A stretch of 64,000 bases of DNA from JAVJSD01 sp040219575 (lineage in GTDB: Bacteria > Planctomycetota > Planctomycetia > Pirellulales > Pirellulaceae), in assembly GCA_040219575.1 (NCBI GenBank), contig JAVJSD010000050.1, positions 24,965 to 88,964 of the forward strand, in the 5' to 3' direction. Every line of letters begins with the position of its first letter. Position 1 is the first letter of the stretch. Shown piece after piece: positions 49,022-57,222 of the stretch. The translations under genes were made by a program, and so were the position numbers. The notes under the pieces are model-generated. The model saw only the letters and a program-made list of their open reading frames with translations. It ran no database searches and was not told the DNA's origin.

Positions 49022-49218
49022 GTAGCAGAAGTCGTGAGACTTCTGGAAGCTCAGACGCCGTCACGGATTCCTGAACTCTCACGAGTTCAGCTACTCCAAA
49101 ACCAAACGCAGAAATTGAAGTAGCAGAAGTCGTGAGACTTCTGGAAGTTGAGTCTCGGCGCCGATTTCCCGAACTCACGAGCTGGGCGACGCAAGAATCA
49201 AGCCCTGACGCAGCACTA
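49022..49218. repeat. Two tandem copies of the class A composite element
   Basis: GTAGCAGAAGTCGTGAGACT starts at 49022 and again at 49120, period 98 bp. The first copy has its partner hairpin CTGAACTCTCACGAGTTCAG at 49071-49090, while the second is partly decayed. The second ends at 49216-49218, which is the TAG stop (minus strand) of the coiled-coil gene. The whole 220-bp gap between the convergent genes is repeat. Confidence 0.8.
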
Positions 49219-49833
49219 CGGCAAGATGTAAACCGGCGGCGAGGCGACAATCGTCCGCTGCCGCAGTGGGCGAATGACGATCGATTGCTGATACGTCGGC
49301 GCGCCGACCGTCCAGTTCTTCGGGCCTTCCTGGCCGATCAACTCCGTGGTCAGCGTGCCGACGGGCACCGTGAAGATGCGCGTTTCGAGCGCTTCGATCC
49401 GTTCGCTCTTGCCGTTGATCGAAACGAACTGCACGCCGGCGGTCTGGTTCTCGACGGTCAGCTTGCCTTCTGTCTGAATCGATTCGTTCACCGCCTCGGC
49501 CATCTCTTTGCGGAATTCATCGCTCTTGCTCATGATGCTCCGCAGGGCCAACACCGGCTGATTCTTGCTGTCGCGCTGCGTGAGAAACGTGAGGATCTCG
49601 CCGATCTCGTCGTCCTTCTGCTGCAGCTGATTCTGCAAGGCGACCATGCCCGTGCGCAAATCGAGCATCTCCTTTTCGAGTTGCTCGACGCGCTCCTCCA
49701 GCAGGCGGACTTTCATCTCGGCGGGCGTTTCAGCCGGCGTAGCGGCCAACGGGGCCGCCGGCTCTTGGGCTTGCGCGACCGAGGCGACGGCGATCAAGGT
49801 GAGCGAGACCAGCGACATGAGGCGAGCGTTCAT
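49216..49833 (-). CDS. Exported coiled-coil protein of unknown function
   Basis: The 205-residue product has a signal peptide (LMSLVSLTLIAVASVAQAQ), an Ala/Pro linker, a coiled coil at about 40-85 (MKVRLLEERVEQLEKEMLDLRTGMVALQNQLQQKDDE pattern), and a C-terminal beta-rich part with VENQTAGVQFVSING and ETRIFTVPVGTLTTELIG. Probably periplasmic or surface-linked. ATG 49833 was chosen because it begins the signal peptide, with AAGGA upstream. No family is recognised. Confidence 0.7.
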   Translation of the reverse strand: MNARLMSLVSLTLIAVASVAQAQEPAAPLAATPAETPAEMKVRLLEERVEQLEKEMLDLRTGMVALQNQLQQKDDEIGEILTFLTQRDSKNQPVLALRSIMSKSDEFRKEMAEAVNESIQTEGKLTVENQTAGVQFVSINGKSERIEALETRIFTVPVGTLTTELIGQEGPKNWTVGAPTYQQSIVIRPLRQRTIVASPPVYILP

Positions 49834-50076
49834 GGGAGACGTTCCTTTCGGCGACTGTTCAGTTGAGCGGAGCGCGTGAAGCGACATCGAGCCAGGCCCG
49901 GTTCGCGAGGGCCCGCGCAACGTCCAGCTTATCTCCAACAACCGCCCATGCAAGCAACTTTCGCCGCCCGCCCAATCAAAGGCGGGCCCCCAATCAAAGG
50001 CGGTCGTGAGGCGCGAACGGCGGCAAGAGAGAATCTAATGCGCCGCAGCGAGACCGCGCGGCCGCCTTCGCCGGAC

Positions 50077-50910
50077 TCAGCGTCCGCGAGCGAAGAACCG
50101 GACAGCGATGCTCGTGGGATCGTCGCTCGCGCGCGACAGCCGGACGTCGATCCGCGCCCCGTACGACTGCACCTCGGAGATCGTCACTCGGGCCGGGGGG
50201 CCGTCGCTCTGCTGGCAATCCAGCGACGGCGTCTCCAACAGCGGGGGACAGAACGCCACATGCAGCGACTGCGTCCGCTCGCGGGCGGCGAAGTCGGCGC
50301 GGAGGGCGCCGACGATATGCTGCGTGCCGTCGGCGGCGGACGACCTCTCGATCCGCTGCGAAACCCCGCTCGGCAACGGCTCCTCCTGCGAAACGGCGGG
50401 AGAATCGACATCCGCGGCAGCGGCGCCGCCGGGCGAATTGCCGTGCCCCCGCGGGGAATCGGCGCGTCGAAATCCTCTCGCACGCATTCCCCGGCCGCGC
50501 AGCCACAACACGCCCCAGGCGGTCTCATGACCGAGAACCACCAACCACAGCAAGATGATCGACCAGACCGCGGCGCCCGGCATCGACAGCGCGGCGGCGA
50601 ACAGCAACAGCGCCGGCAAGGGCGCGACCAGCCCCACCGCCGCCAGCGCCGACTCTCCGCGCGGCGCGGGGACGACGATCCACGCGGTCCGCAGCAGGCT
50701 CGCCACGCCGACCAGCACGAGGCCCACAAGCGGCAGCACCAGCGGCGCGAGCGGATCGACCGCGCCGCCGGTCATCCGCCGCAGGGCGAACAGCACGGCC
50801 ATCGCCAGCAGCAGCACTTCGGCGCATGCCGCCACGATTTGCAGCAGCGCGGCCATGTCCGAACGGCGCGGCGTCACGCGCGCGCCGCCGGCGAGTTCGA
50901 TCAACGGCAT
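50077..50910 (-). CDS. Integral membrane protein of unknown function
   Basis: The 277-residue product has four to five hydrophobic helices in its first half (IVAACAEVLLLAMAVLFALR, LVLPLVGLVLVGVASLL, ALAAVGLVAPLPALLLFAAAL, IILLWLVVLGHETAWGVLW) and then a soluble half with VSQEEPLP and FAARERTQSLHVAFCPPLLETPSL, ending in ARIDVRLSRASDDPTSIAVRFFARGR. The soluble part is not recognised. It starts at ATG 50910, 31 bp from the metK stop on the same strand, so it may be read with metK. Confidence 0.65.
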   Translation of the reverse strand: MPLIELAGGARVTPRRSDMAALLQIVAACAEVLLLAMAVLFALRRMTGGAVDPLAPLVLPLVGLVLVGVASLLRTAWIVVPAPRGESALAAVGLVAPLPALLLFAAALSMPGAAVWSIILLWLVVLGHETAWGVLWLRGRGMRARGFRRADSPRGHGNSPGGAAAADVDSPAVSQEEPLPSGVSQRIERSSAADGTQHIVGALRADFAARERTQSLHVAFCPPLLETPSLDCQQSDGPPARVTISEVQSYGARIDVRLSRASDDPTSIAVRFFARGR

Positions 50911-50941
50911 GGCCGCGGCTCCACAAACCAACCGACGCGAA

Positions 50942-52165
<1,224 letters not shown>

Positions 52166-52213
52166 ATGGTGGGTCGTGGGTGCTGAAGGCGGGCGACGCG
52201 TGATCGCCCTGAG

Positions 52214-52675
52214 ATGGTTGTTTGTAGGGGTTGCCCGCGCCCAATCCGGGCAGGCAACGTCGGCATTATAGGGAGAGTCCGCCGTTTTTCACAACCGCGA
52301 CTTCTGCGGGAGCTTTCCAGGTGCCTGCGCGAATACATCTACTCGGAACCGTTCGAGCAGTTCGACACCGTGGCGGATCAGTACATCGCCTGCCTCTTCT
52401 TGCGTCACGAGCGCGGCGAACTCACTTGGGCGACGTTTCTCAGGCTTGCTGGCGAGTTCGCGGACTCAGACGGGTACGACGGTTGCAGTTGGGAGTGTGA
52501 GCGCTTCTATGGGATGCTGAATCGACTGGAAGACGCTGAGTACGCGAGTACGGTCGAAGGGCTGCAGAAGCCCGTCGTGCTCAAGCAATTCGGAACGGAA
52601 ATCGCTATTGTGCGGCCTGAATACGAACAACTTTGTGCGTGCAGGCGGAGCCGTTTGCCGTCAGTTCCCAGCTGA
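52214..52675 (+). CDS. Small hypothetical gene, possibly 5'-truncated
   Basis: From about codon 35 on the frame has protein-like composition (REYIYSEPFEQFDTVADQYIACLFLRHERGELTWATFLRLAG, SWECERFYGMLNRLEDAEY, FGTEIAIVRPEYEQLC). The only start in frame, ATG 52214, lies on the other side of the metK promoter, so the first 30 codons are unlikely to be real. Either the start is a rare codon near 52304 or 52325, or this is a remnant. No family is recognised; it is acidic and soluble. Confidence 0.4.
   Translation: MVVCRGCPRPIRAGNVGIIGRVRRFSQPRLLRELSRCLREYIYSEPFEQFDTVADQYIACLFLRHERGELTWATFLRLAGEFADSDGYDGCSWECERFYGMLNRLEDAEYASTVEGLQKPVVLKQFGTEIAIVRPEYEQLCACRRSRLPSVPS
52265..52294 (-). promoter_or_regulatory. 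Sigma70-type promoter for metK
   Basis: On the minus strand TTGTGA (52294-52289), an 18-bp spacer and TATAAT (52270-52265) form a good promoter, giving a leader of about 95 nt. No SAM riboswitch consensus is recognisable in it. Confidence 0.6.
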
Positions 52676-53205
52676 CGGTCGGCCGCGTGCCAGATGACGG
52701 CGCAGCGGCCGCTTCTGAGTTAACCACCAGGGCGACCGTCTGCTACCATTGCGAGTGGATCGATGATTCCACTGCCATGCGAGCGCCGGCGGCAGCTCGT
52801 GCGCGACGGCCTGAATAGCGCGCGAAATGCGCGTGTCTTCCCCACTTGGCGCACGCGCGCAGCTCTACGATGGAAATAGCTGCCGGAAGTTTTGGCCGCT
52901 GGCGGTCGGCGGACAGCGGTGAACGAAACGGCTGCAACAGCGATGGGGTTTGTGGCGGATAGTGGTGAATCGGAGGCCCAATTCACCGCAAAGGGCCGAC
53001 AGGTGGGGGTCGGCGGTGAATTAAGACCTGTTCACCACCACATCGCCGCGGCCAGATCGATGCGATCGCCGCCACCGGAAGACGCCCGCCAAGACCAACA
53101 CAGGGGCGGGCCGAAACGCGCGGGCCGAACGAGTCGCCGCCCAAGCCTTTCCGACCAGACGATGCAGGGGCCTGCCCGACAGGCGATCAAACGGCAGTTC
53201 GAAAG
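52676..53205. other. Non-coding gap of about 530 bp before the tRNA
   Basis: Only weak internal repetition is visible (GGCGGTGAATT/TTCACC phrases near 52978-53040). No gene or terminator can be supported. It is the left flank of the integration site. Confidence 0.4.
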
Positions 53206-53279
53206 TAGCGGAGGAGGGACTCGAACCCCCGACACGCGGATTATGATTCCGCTGCTCTAACCAACTGAGCTACTCCGCC
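53206..53279 (-). tRNA. tRNA-Met (CAT)
   Basis: The 74-nt gene folds as a standard cloverleaf on the minus strand: acceptor stem GGCGGAG / CTCCGCT (one G-T pair), D arm with AGCTCAGTTGGTTAGAGC, anticodon stem-loop GCGGA-ATCATAA-TCCGC with anticodon CAT, and a T arm with GGTTCGAGTCC. No CCA is encoded. The first pair is not the mismatch of initiators, so an elongator tRNA-Met (or a lysidine-modified Ile2) is likely. The recombinase gene starts 180 bp from its 5' end. Confidence 0.95.
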
Positions 53280-53346
53280 AAATCTTTGTTTTTCTCGGCG
53301 TTTCTTGTCGTTTTGGCTGTCGTTCTCGGTGTCGCCTGAAACCTAG

Positions 53347-53429
53347 TTGACACCATTTTTGACACCTGATAGCCTATCTTACCAACGAAAGACACCCGCT
53401 GGGGGCAACCAGCAGGTGTCACTGACACC
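53347..53429. promoter_or_regulatory. Repeated GACACC sites upstream of the recombinase gene
   Basis: TTGACACC occurs twice at 53347 and 53359, 12 bp apart. A 12-bp imperfect inverted repeat (GACACCCGCTGG ... CCAGCAGGTGTC) spans 53391-53420, and GGTGTCA-C-TGACACC lies at 53415-53429. A similar GACACC-N6-GGTGTC is at 56628-56645. Clusters of this kind are typical of recombinase arm sites or a repressor operator; the choice between the two is inference. Confidence 0.55.
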
Positions 53430-53459
53430 ACCTGTAGCTTGGACACCGGAGGTAGTGCC

Positions 53460-54746
53460 ATGACCGTGAAGTCTAGCAAAAAAACCGCGAACGGGAAGCC
53501 AGATAAGCCGTATCCCGACTTCCCGTTGTTCGCGCACAGCAACGGGCGCTGGGCGAAGAAAATCAAGGGCAAACTCTGCTACTTCGGGCAGTGGGGCAAA
53601 CGTGAAAACGGCAAGCTGAAGTGGATCGACGCGCAGGGCAACTGGCAACCGGCGCTGAACCTGTACCAAGCGCAACGCGACGACCTGCACTCCGGCCGCA
53701 AGCCACGCGCCACCAGCGCGGATGGCCTGACGGTCTACGAGCTTTGCAATCGGTTTCTCACGGCGAAGGAACGCCAGCGACAAGCCGGAGACATCACGCA
53801 GCGCACCTTCAACGATTACGACCGTGTGTGCCAGCGGATCATAGCGGCGTTCGGCGCACAGCGACGCGTGGATGATCTAGCCGCCGACGACTTTGAAGCC
53901 TTCCGCGCCGACATCGCCAAGTCCTGGGGACCCGTTGCGCTCTGCAACGAGATCGGCCGCATCCGGGTCGTCTTCAACTACGCGTATGAGTCCGGCTTGA
54001 TCGACAAGCCGATGCGGTACGGTCCGCACTTCAAAAAGCCCAGTAAGAAGACTCTTCGCGTCGCACGTGCGGAGCGTGGACCGCGCATGCTGGAAGCTGA
54101 AGAGATTCGCGCCATCCTGGATGTCGCCAGTCCACAACTCAAGGCGATGATCTTGCTCGGCATCAACTGCGGATTCGGCAACACCGACTGCGGGACGCTG
54201 CCTCTGCGGGCGCTGGACCTGGACGGCGGATGGATCGACTTCCCACGGCCGAAGACGGGAATCGATCGTCGTTGTCCACTTTGGCCGGAGACCGTCGAAG
54301 CCTTGCGCATCGTACTTGACGACCGACAGGAGCCGATCGACGCTGATTACTCCGATCGCGTCTTTGTGACGAAGTATCGCCAACCGTGGATCGATGGAGG
54401 CACGGCGAATCCGATCAGCGCCGAGACTCGGAAGTTGCTCAAGCGTCCGCAGTGTCCGGACTGCAAGAAAATGAACGACCCGAAAGCGGAGAAATGTAGT
54501 TGCGGGTGGAAGCCGCAGGGTAAATCCAAGTGGGAATCGATCTATCGCAAAGGCGTCGGATACTACACGCTGCGCCACGCTCACCGAACGATCAGCGATG
54601 AGGCGGGCGACTTCCCGGCAATCGACCGGATCATGGGACATGCTCGCGACGACATGGCCAGCATCTACCGGGAGCGGATCAGCGATGACCGGCTCAAGGC
54701 CGTAACCGATCATGTGCGATCGTGGCTCTTCGGACAGGAGGCGTGA
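53460..54746 (+). CDS. Tyrosine recombinase / integrase with an inserted zinc ribbon
   Basis: The 428-residue protein has the SAM-like DNA-binding half (TVYELCNRFLTAKERQ..TQRTFNDYDRVCQRIIAAFG) and a catalytic half with MILLGINCGFGNTDCGTLPL, YYTLRHAHRTISDEAG and MGHARDDMASIYRERI, whose Tyr is the likely nucleophile. Box I has Gly-Asn where the Arg is expected, and the HxxR box is YxxR. A CPDCKK..KCSCGWKP segment (near residue 330) is a zinc-ribbon insertion not found in standard integrases. GGAGGT lies 7 bp before ATG 53460, which decides the start over TTG 53439. It should insert the element at the tRNA-Met site; that is inferred from position. The next gene starts 2 bp after its stop. Confidence 0.88.
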   Translation: MTVKSSKKTANGKPDKPYPDFPLFAHSNGRWAKKIKGKLCYFGQWGKRENGKLKWIDAQGNWQPALNLYQAQRDDLHSGRKPRATSADGLTVYELCNRFLTAKERQRQAGDITQRTFNDYDRVCQRIIAAFGAQRRVDDLAADDFEAFRADIAKSWGPVALCNEIGRIRVVFNYAYESGLIDKPMRYGPHFKKPSKKTLRVARAERGPRMLEAEEIRAILDVASPQLKAMILLGINCGFGNTDCGTLPLRALDLDGGWIDFPRPKTGIDRRCPLWPETVEALRIVLDDRQEPIDADYSDRVFVTKYRQPWIDGGTANPISAETRKLLKRPQCPDCKKMNDPKAEKCSCGWKPQGKSKWESIYRKGVGYYTLRHAHRTISDEAGDFPAIDRIMGHARDDMASIYRERISDDRLKAVTDHVRSWLFGQEA

Positions 54747-54748
54747 CG

Positions 54749-55459
54749 ATGACGAAGAAGAAGCCCACGAAGAAGGCGACACATGTGTCGCCTAGCAAAA
54801 AGTCGAAGGAAGTGCGCGAGTACGAAGCGCGCGTGAAAGCCTCTAATGAGTGGACCGAGCAAATCGCCAAGGCACGTGCAGCTGGCAAGCCGACGCCGAA
54901 GCGACCGGCGGAACTGGAGCCGACGCCAGAGCGACCACTTCGTGAGTCGAGCGGCATTGCCCTCTTCGGGCGTTGCACCGAAGAGAACGCCGCCGCTGTC
55001 CTGAATAAGATCGAGACGTGGCTAGATGCCTTGTTATCAATGAAAGCCGCACTGCACTTGTACGGCGATTGGGGGAAACGAGCGCAGGACGCGTACCGAC
55101 TGCTCCGGCTGGCGGGGATCGAGACGCCAATTGCGCTGGACGATCCGCCGAGCGGCTGGAGCTATGAGACTGAGGTGGCGGCGCTGAAGGCCGCTTTGGC
55201 GGAACTGAGGCGAAAGCGCCTGTTGACGTCTGAGGCTCTGTTCACAGACACACAGAAAGCCGTTTACAAGGTGCTACAAGGGAGAATACTCACGGTCGAT
55301 GATCTGGAGGCAGAGACCAAGATCAACCGCAAGCAACTGTATGGCAACGGCGTGAGGGAGAATGGAATACACCAGTTGCGCGATGATGGCTGGATCGCTC
55401 TGCGAAGAGGTAAGGGATACTACCGGCCAAATGCACTTCCGCCGGGAGAAACTAACTAA
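54749..55459 (+). CDS. Hypothetical protein, recombinase operon partner
   Basis: The 236-residue product is Lys/Arg-rich at the start (TKKKPTKKATHVSPSKKSK), then helical (AAVLNKIETWLDALLSMKAALHLYGDWGKRAQDAYRLLRLAG), and ends in a region that looks like a winged helix (FTDTQKAVYKVLQGRILTVDDLEAETKINRKQLYGNGVRENGIHQLRDDGWIALRRGKGYY pattern in part). DNA binding is therefore likely but not proven. GGAGG precedes ATG 54749, and the gene is only 2 bp from the recombinase stop. The first copy of the 18-bp palindrome lies inside it, encoding ATHVS. Confidence 0.65.
   Translation: MTKKKPTKKATHVSPSKKSKEVREYEARVKASNEWTEQIAKARAAGKPTPKRPAELEPTPERPLRESSGIALFGRCTEENAAAVLNKIETWLDALLSMKAALHLYGDWGKRAQDAYRLLRLAGIETPIALDDPPSGWSYETEVAALKAALAELRRKRLLTSEALFTDTQKAVYKVLQGRILTVDDLEAETKINRKQLYGNGVRENGIHQLRDDGWIALRRGKGYYRPNALPPGETN
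54775..54792. repeat. 18-bp palindrome, copy 1
   Basis: GGCGACACATGTGTCGCC, perfect. It is inside the coding region, 26 bp after the start of the recombinase partner gene. Confidence 0.9.
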
Positions 55460-55538
55460 CCACTAACTAACCACTGCGTTTGTAGCTGTCGTGCCATATC
55501 CTTATATCTCGTGACTCACGGGGTATGAGGATATTTTT

Positions 55539-55826
55539 TTGGCTGTCTCAACACTACGCATGCTAACGCCGCCGCAAGTCGCCAAGCGACTCGGTGTGAC
55601 GCACGACAAGATACTGGTGTGGATTCACCGGGGAGAAATGCGCGCTGTAGACGTAAGCACTACGCGTGGAGGCAGGCCGCGCTATCGCGTCAGCGAAGAG
55701 GACCTTGAAGACTTCCTCGACCGGCGGGCCGTCACACCACCACCGTCGAAGCAGCGCCGATCACGCCGCAGCCAAGGCGATGTGATTGAATTCTTCGGCG
55801 CTGACGGAAAGAGGCAAAGCGTCTAA
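55539..55826 (+). CDS. Helix-turn-helix protein (excisionase / MerR-like)
   Basis: The 95-residue protein has the short excisionase-type HTH: MLTPPQVAKRLGVTHDKILVWIHRGEMRAVDVSTTRGGRPRYRVSEEDLEDFLDRR. A basic tail follows (KQRRSRRSQGD). In such elements it would guide excision or repress early genes; that is by analogy. The start is TTG 55539, with GAGGA upstream; ATG 55560 is the alternative. An 80-bp gap with tracts of T separates it from the preceding gene. Confidence 0.8.
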   Translation: MAVSTLRMLTPPQVAKRLGVTHDKILVWIHRGEMRAVDVSTTRGGRPRYRVSEEDLEDFLDRRAVTPPPSKQRRSRRSQGDVIEFFGADGKRQSV

Positions 55827-55869
55827 TACGGTATCCACTGTCTCCAGCACCGCTGGATGCAATATGCAA

Positions 55870-55887
55870 GGCGACACGCGTGTCGCC
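55870..55887. repeat. 18-bp palindrome, copy 2
   Basis: GGCGACACGCGTGTCGCC, perfect, 43 bp after the HTH gene and immediately next to a minus-strand terminator. Confidence 0.9.
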
Positions 55888-55920
55888 AATAAAAAATGCC
55901 CGACCGCAACGGATCGGGCA
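55888..55920 (-). terminator. Intrinsic terminator on the minus strand
   Basis: Reading the minus strand, TGCCCGA-TCCGTTGCGG-TCGGGCA is followed by TTTTTTATT. It is a textbook intrinsic terminator, but no minus-strand protein gene lies upstream of it. Confidence 0.75.
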
Positions 55921-56385
55921 AGTACGACTTTGAGTCGGGCAAGGGTGGCACTCGTGCTCGACTCGCGACCTATCAGCTACATGGTCTCACACATACTACC
56001 GACTGCCATAGATCAGGACAAGACCGCGAGTCCCGCGAGGGCAATCGCCTACGTCGCTGTGTCGGCACGGTTGGTATATGTGAGGCCGGCCAGGACGGGA
56101 CGCAATAGCTTCCCGGCGGGTTGCGGCATGACGCCGACCGACACACTGGCTCGCCGCCAGTGCAAGCCACACGTATGCGAGCCTCGCGGCAAAACCCGGC
56201 TCTGTGCATCCCTCACAACCGGGTGGGTGACATCGCATGCGATGTGGTTGCCCCACTGCACCGACAAAAGCGCAGTGTCCAGCAGGTAGCTGATGCGGAG
56301 GTCCAAACAGCCGCCGAATCGGTGCTGACGCTAAGGTCACCCGACAGTGGGAGGGCGTACGCGCCGTAGACAGTTGGAGAGCAGC
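55921..56385. other. Gap of about 465 bp, candidate minus-strand non-coding RNA
   Basis: No gene is convincing on either strand. A terminator on the minus strand at the left end suggests a transcript that reads leftward through this gap. Inverted words such as GAGTCG/CGACTC (55933-55964) are present. A tRNA was tested and does not fold. A minus-strand 85-codon frame at 56049-56306 has coding-like stretches but no ribosome site. Confidence 0.4.
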
Positions 56386-56571
56386 GTGAGCAGCAAGACG
56401 GAGATCATCATGACACTGCGATCAGACCATCCAGGTGATGATGAGTCGATTCGACAGTTGCGTGCGCTGCTGAAGAGACTTGTGAGGGGATATGGGTTTC
56501 AGTGCGTGAGACTATCGCGATCGGCCGCCGCCGATTCCGGACGATCAAGGACCACCGCCGGAGGAACCTGA
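56386..56571 (+). CDS. Small hypothetical protein, 61 aa
   Basis: GTG 56386 with GGAG about 8 nt upstream opens SSKTEIIMTLRSDHPGDDESIRQLRALLKRLVRGYGFQCVRLSR, helical and amphipathic. The second half is Ser/Arg-rich and overlaps another small frame. Its reality is uncertain. Confidence 0.4.
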   Translation: MSSKTEIIMTLRSDHPGDDESIRQLRALLKRLVRGYGFQCVRLSRSAAADSGRSRTTAGGT

Positions 56572-56669
56572 CACGGATTGATGATCCGTTGCCGACCGTT
56601 GCGGCACAACGACTTATGAAAATCGCTGACACCCTTGCAGGTGTCTGCTTAGAGATTAGGCACGTATAA
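56502..56669 (+). CDS. Small basic hypothetical protein, 55 aa
   Basis: GTG 56502 opens RETIAIGRRRFRTIKDHRRRNLTRI..VAAQRLMKIADTLAGVCLEIRHV, ending 4 bp before the next gene. It overlaps the previous small frame by 70 bp in another phase, so one of the two may not be expressed, or the pair may be a frameshifted single gene. A GACACC-N6-GGTGTC inverted repeat lies within it. Confidence 0.4.
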   Translation: MRETIAIGRRRFRTIKDHRRRNLTRIDDPLPTVAAQRLMKIADTLAGVCLEIRHV

Positions 56670-56673
56670 GACC

Positions 56674-57192
56674 ATGACGACCACCACCCTGACACCCACG
56701 AACAAGACGCGCAAGTCCCGTCCAGGCGCGCCGACCGGCAACCGCAACGCCACGCGCCACGGACTGCGGGGCAGCGGACTGCCGCCAGGGTGCAGCTACC
56801 TAGCGTCGCAGCTTACGACCTTCCGGCGGTATTTGCGTGGACTGGTGGCCGAGCGTCAGGGAAACGTTTCGATCTACGCAGAGGCCGTCATCCAGAGCGC
56901 CTGCCGGCATGAGAAGCGTGCGTTGCTCTCGGCGCGATGGCTGCGGATCGAAGGCGATCGATTGAACATCGACCAACGCTCCAAGCTGCTGAGAGACGAG
57001 GCAACCGCCACGGACGCGCGCGACAAGTGTTTGGCGGCGCTGGGCTTGGATAGGCAGATCGACCCCTGGGACGCCGCACTGAGTCAGGGACGCATCCCGA
57101 CGATTGAAGCCGATTCGATGTCCACGCCGCCGCAGGACGCCGCAGACGCAGTCAGGGGCGACGTAGCGAGCGATACGGGACAAGAGACCTAA
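56674..57192 (+). CDS. Terminase small-subunit-like DNA-binding protein
   Basis: The 172-residue protein begins with the RPGAPTGNRNATRHGLRG motif typical of small terminase and related DNA-binding phage proteins (Gly-rich, then N-A-x-x-H-G). Then a helical region follows (FRRYLRGLVAERQGNVSIYAEAVIQSACRHEKRALLSARWL). The tail is acidic. It lies directly upstream of a large-terminase-like gene, as expected. It should recognise the packaging site; that is by analogy. Confidence 0.65.
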   Translation: MTTTTLTPTNKTRKSRPGAPTGNRNATRHGLRGSGLPPGCSYLASQLTTFRRYLRGLVAERQGNVSIYAEAVIQSACRHEKRALLSARWLRIEGDRLNIDQRSKLLRDEATATDARDKCLAALGLDRQIDPWDAALSQGRIPTIEADSMSTPPQDAADAVRGDVASDTGQET

Positions 57193-57204
57193 CGGAATTT
57201 GGAA

Positions 57205-57222
57205 GGCGACACGCGCGTCGCC
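57205..57222. repeat. 18-bp palindrome, copy 3
   Basis: GGCGACACGCGCGTCGCC lies directly against ATG 57223 of the terminase-like gene; one arm has an A to G change at the centre. Confidence 0.88.

Noticed and set aside
55925..56010. A possible phage tRNA on the minus strand (word GACTCGCGACC resembles a T arm)
   Set aside because: Acceptor-like arms GGCAGTC/GAGTGCC are only 61 nt apart in total, the T stem does not pair and no 7-nt anticodon loop forms.
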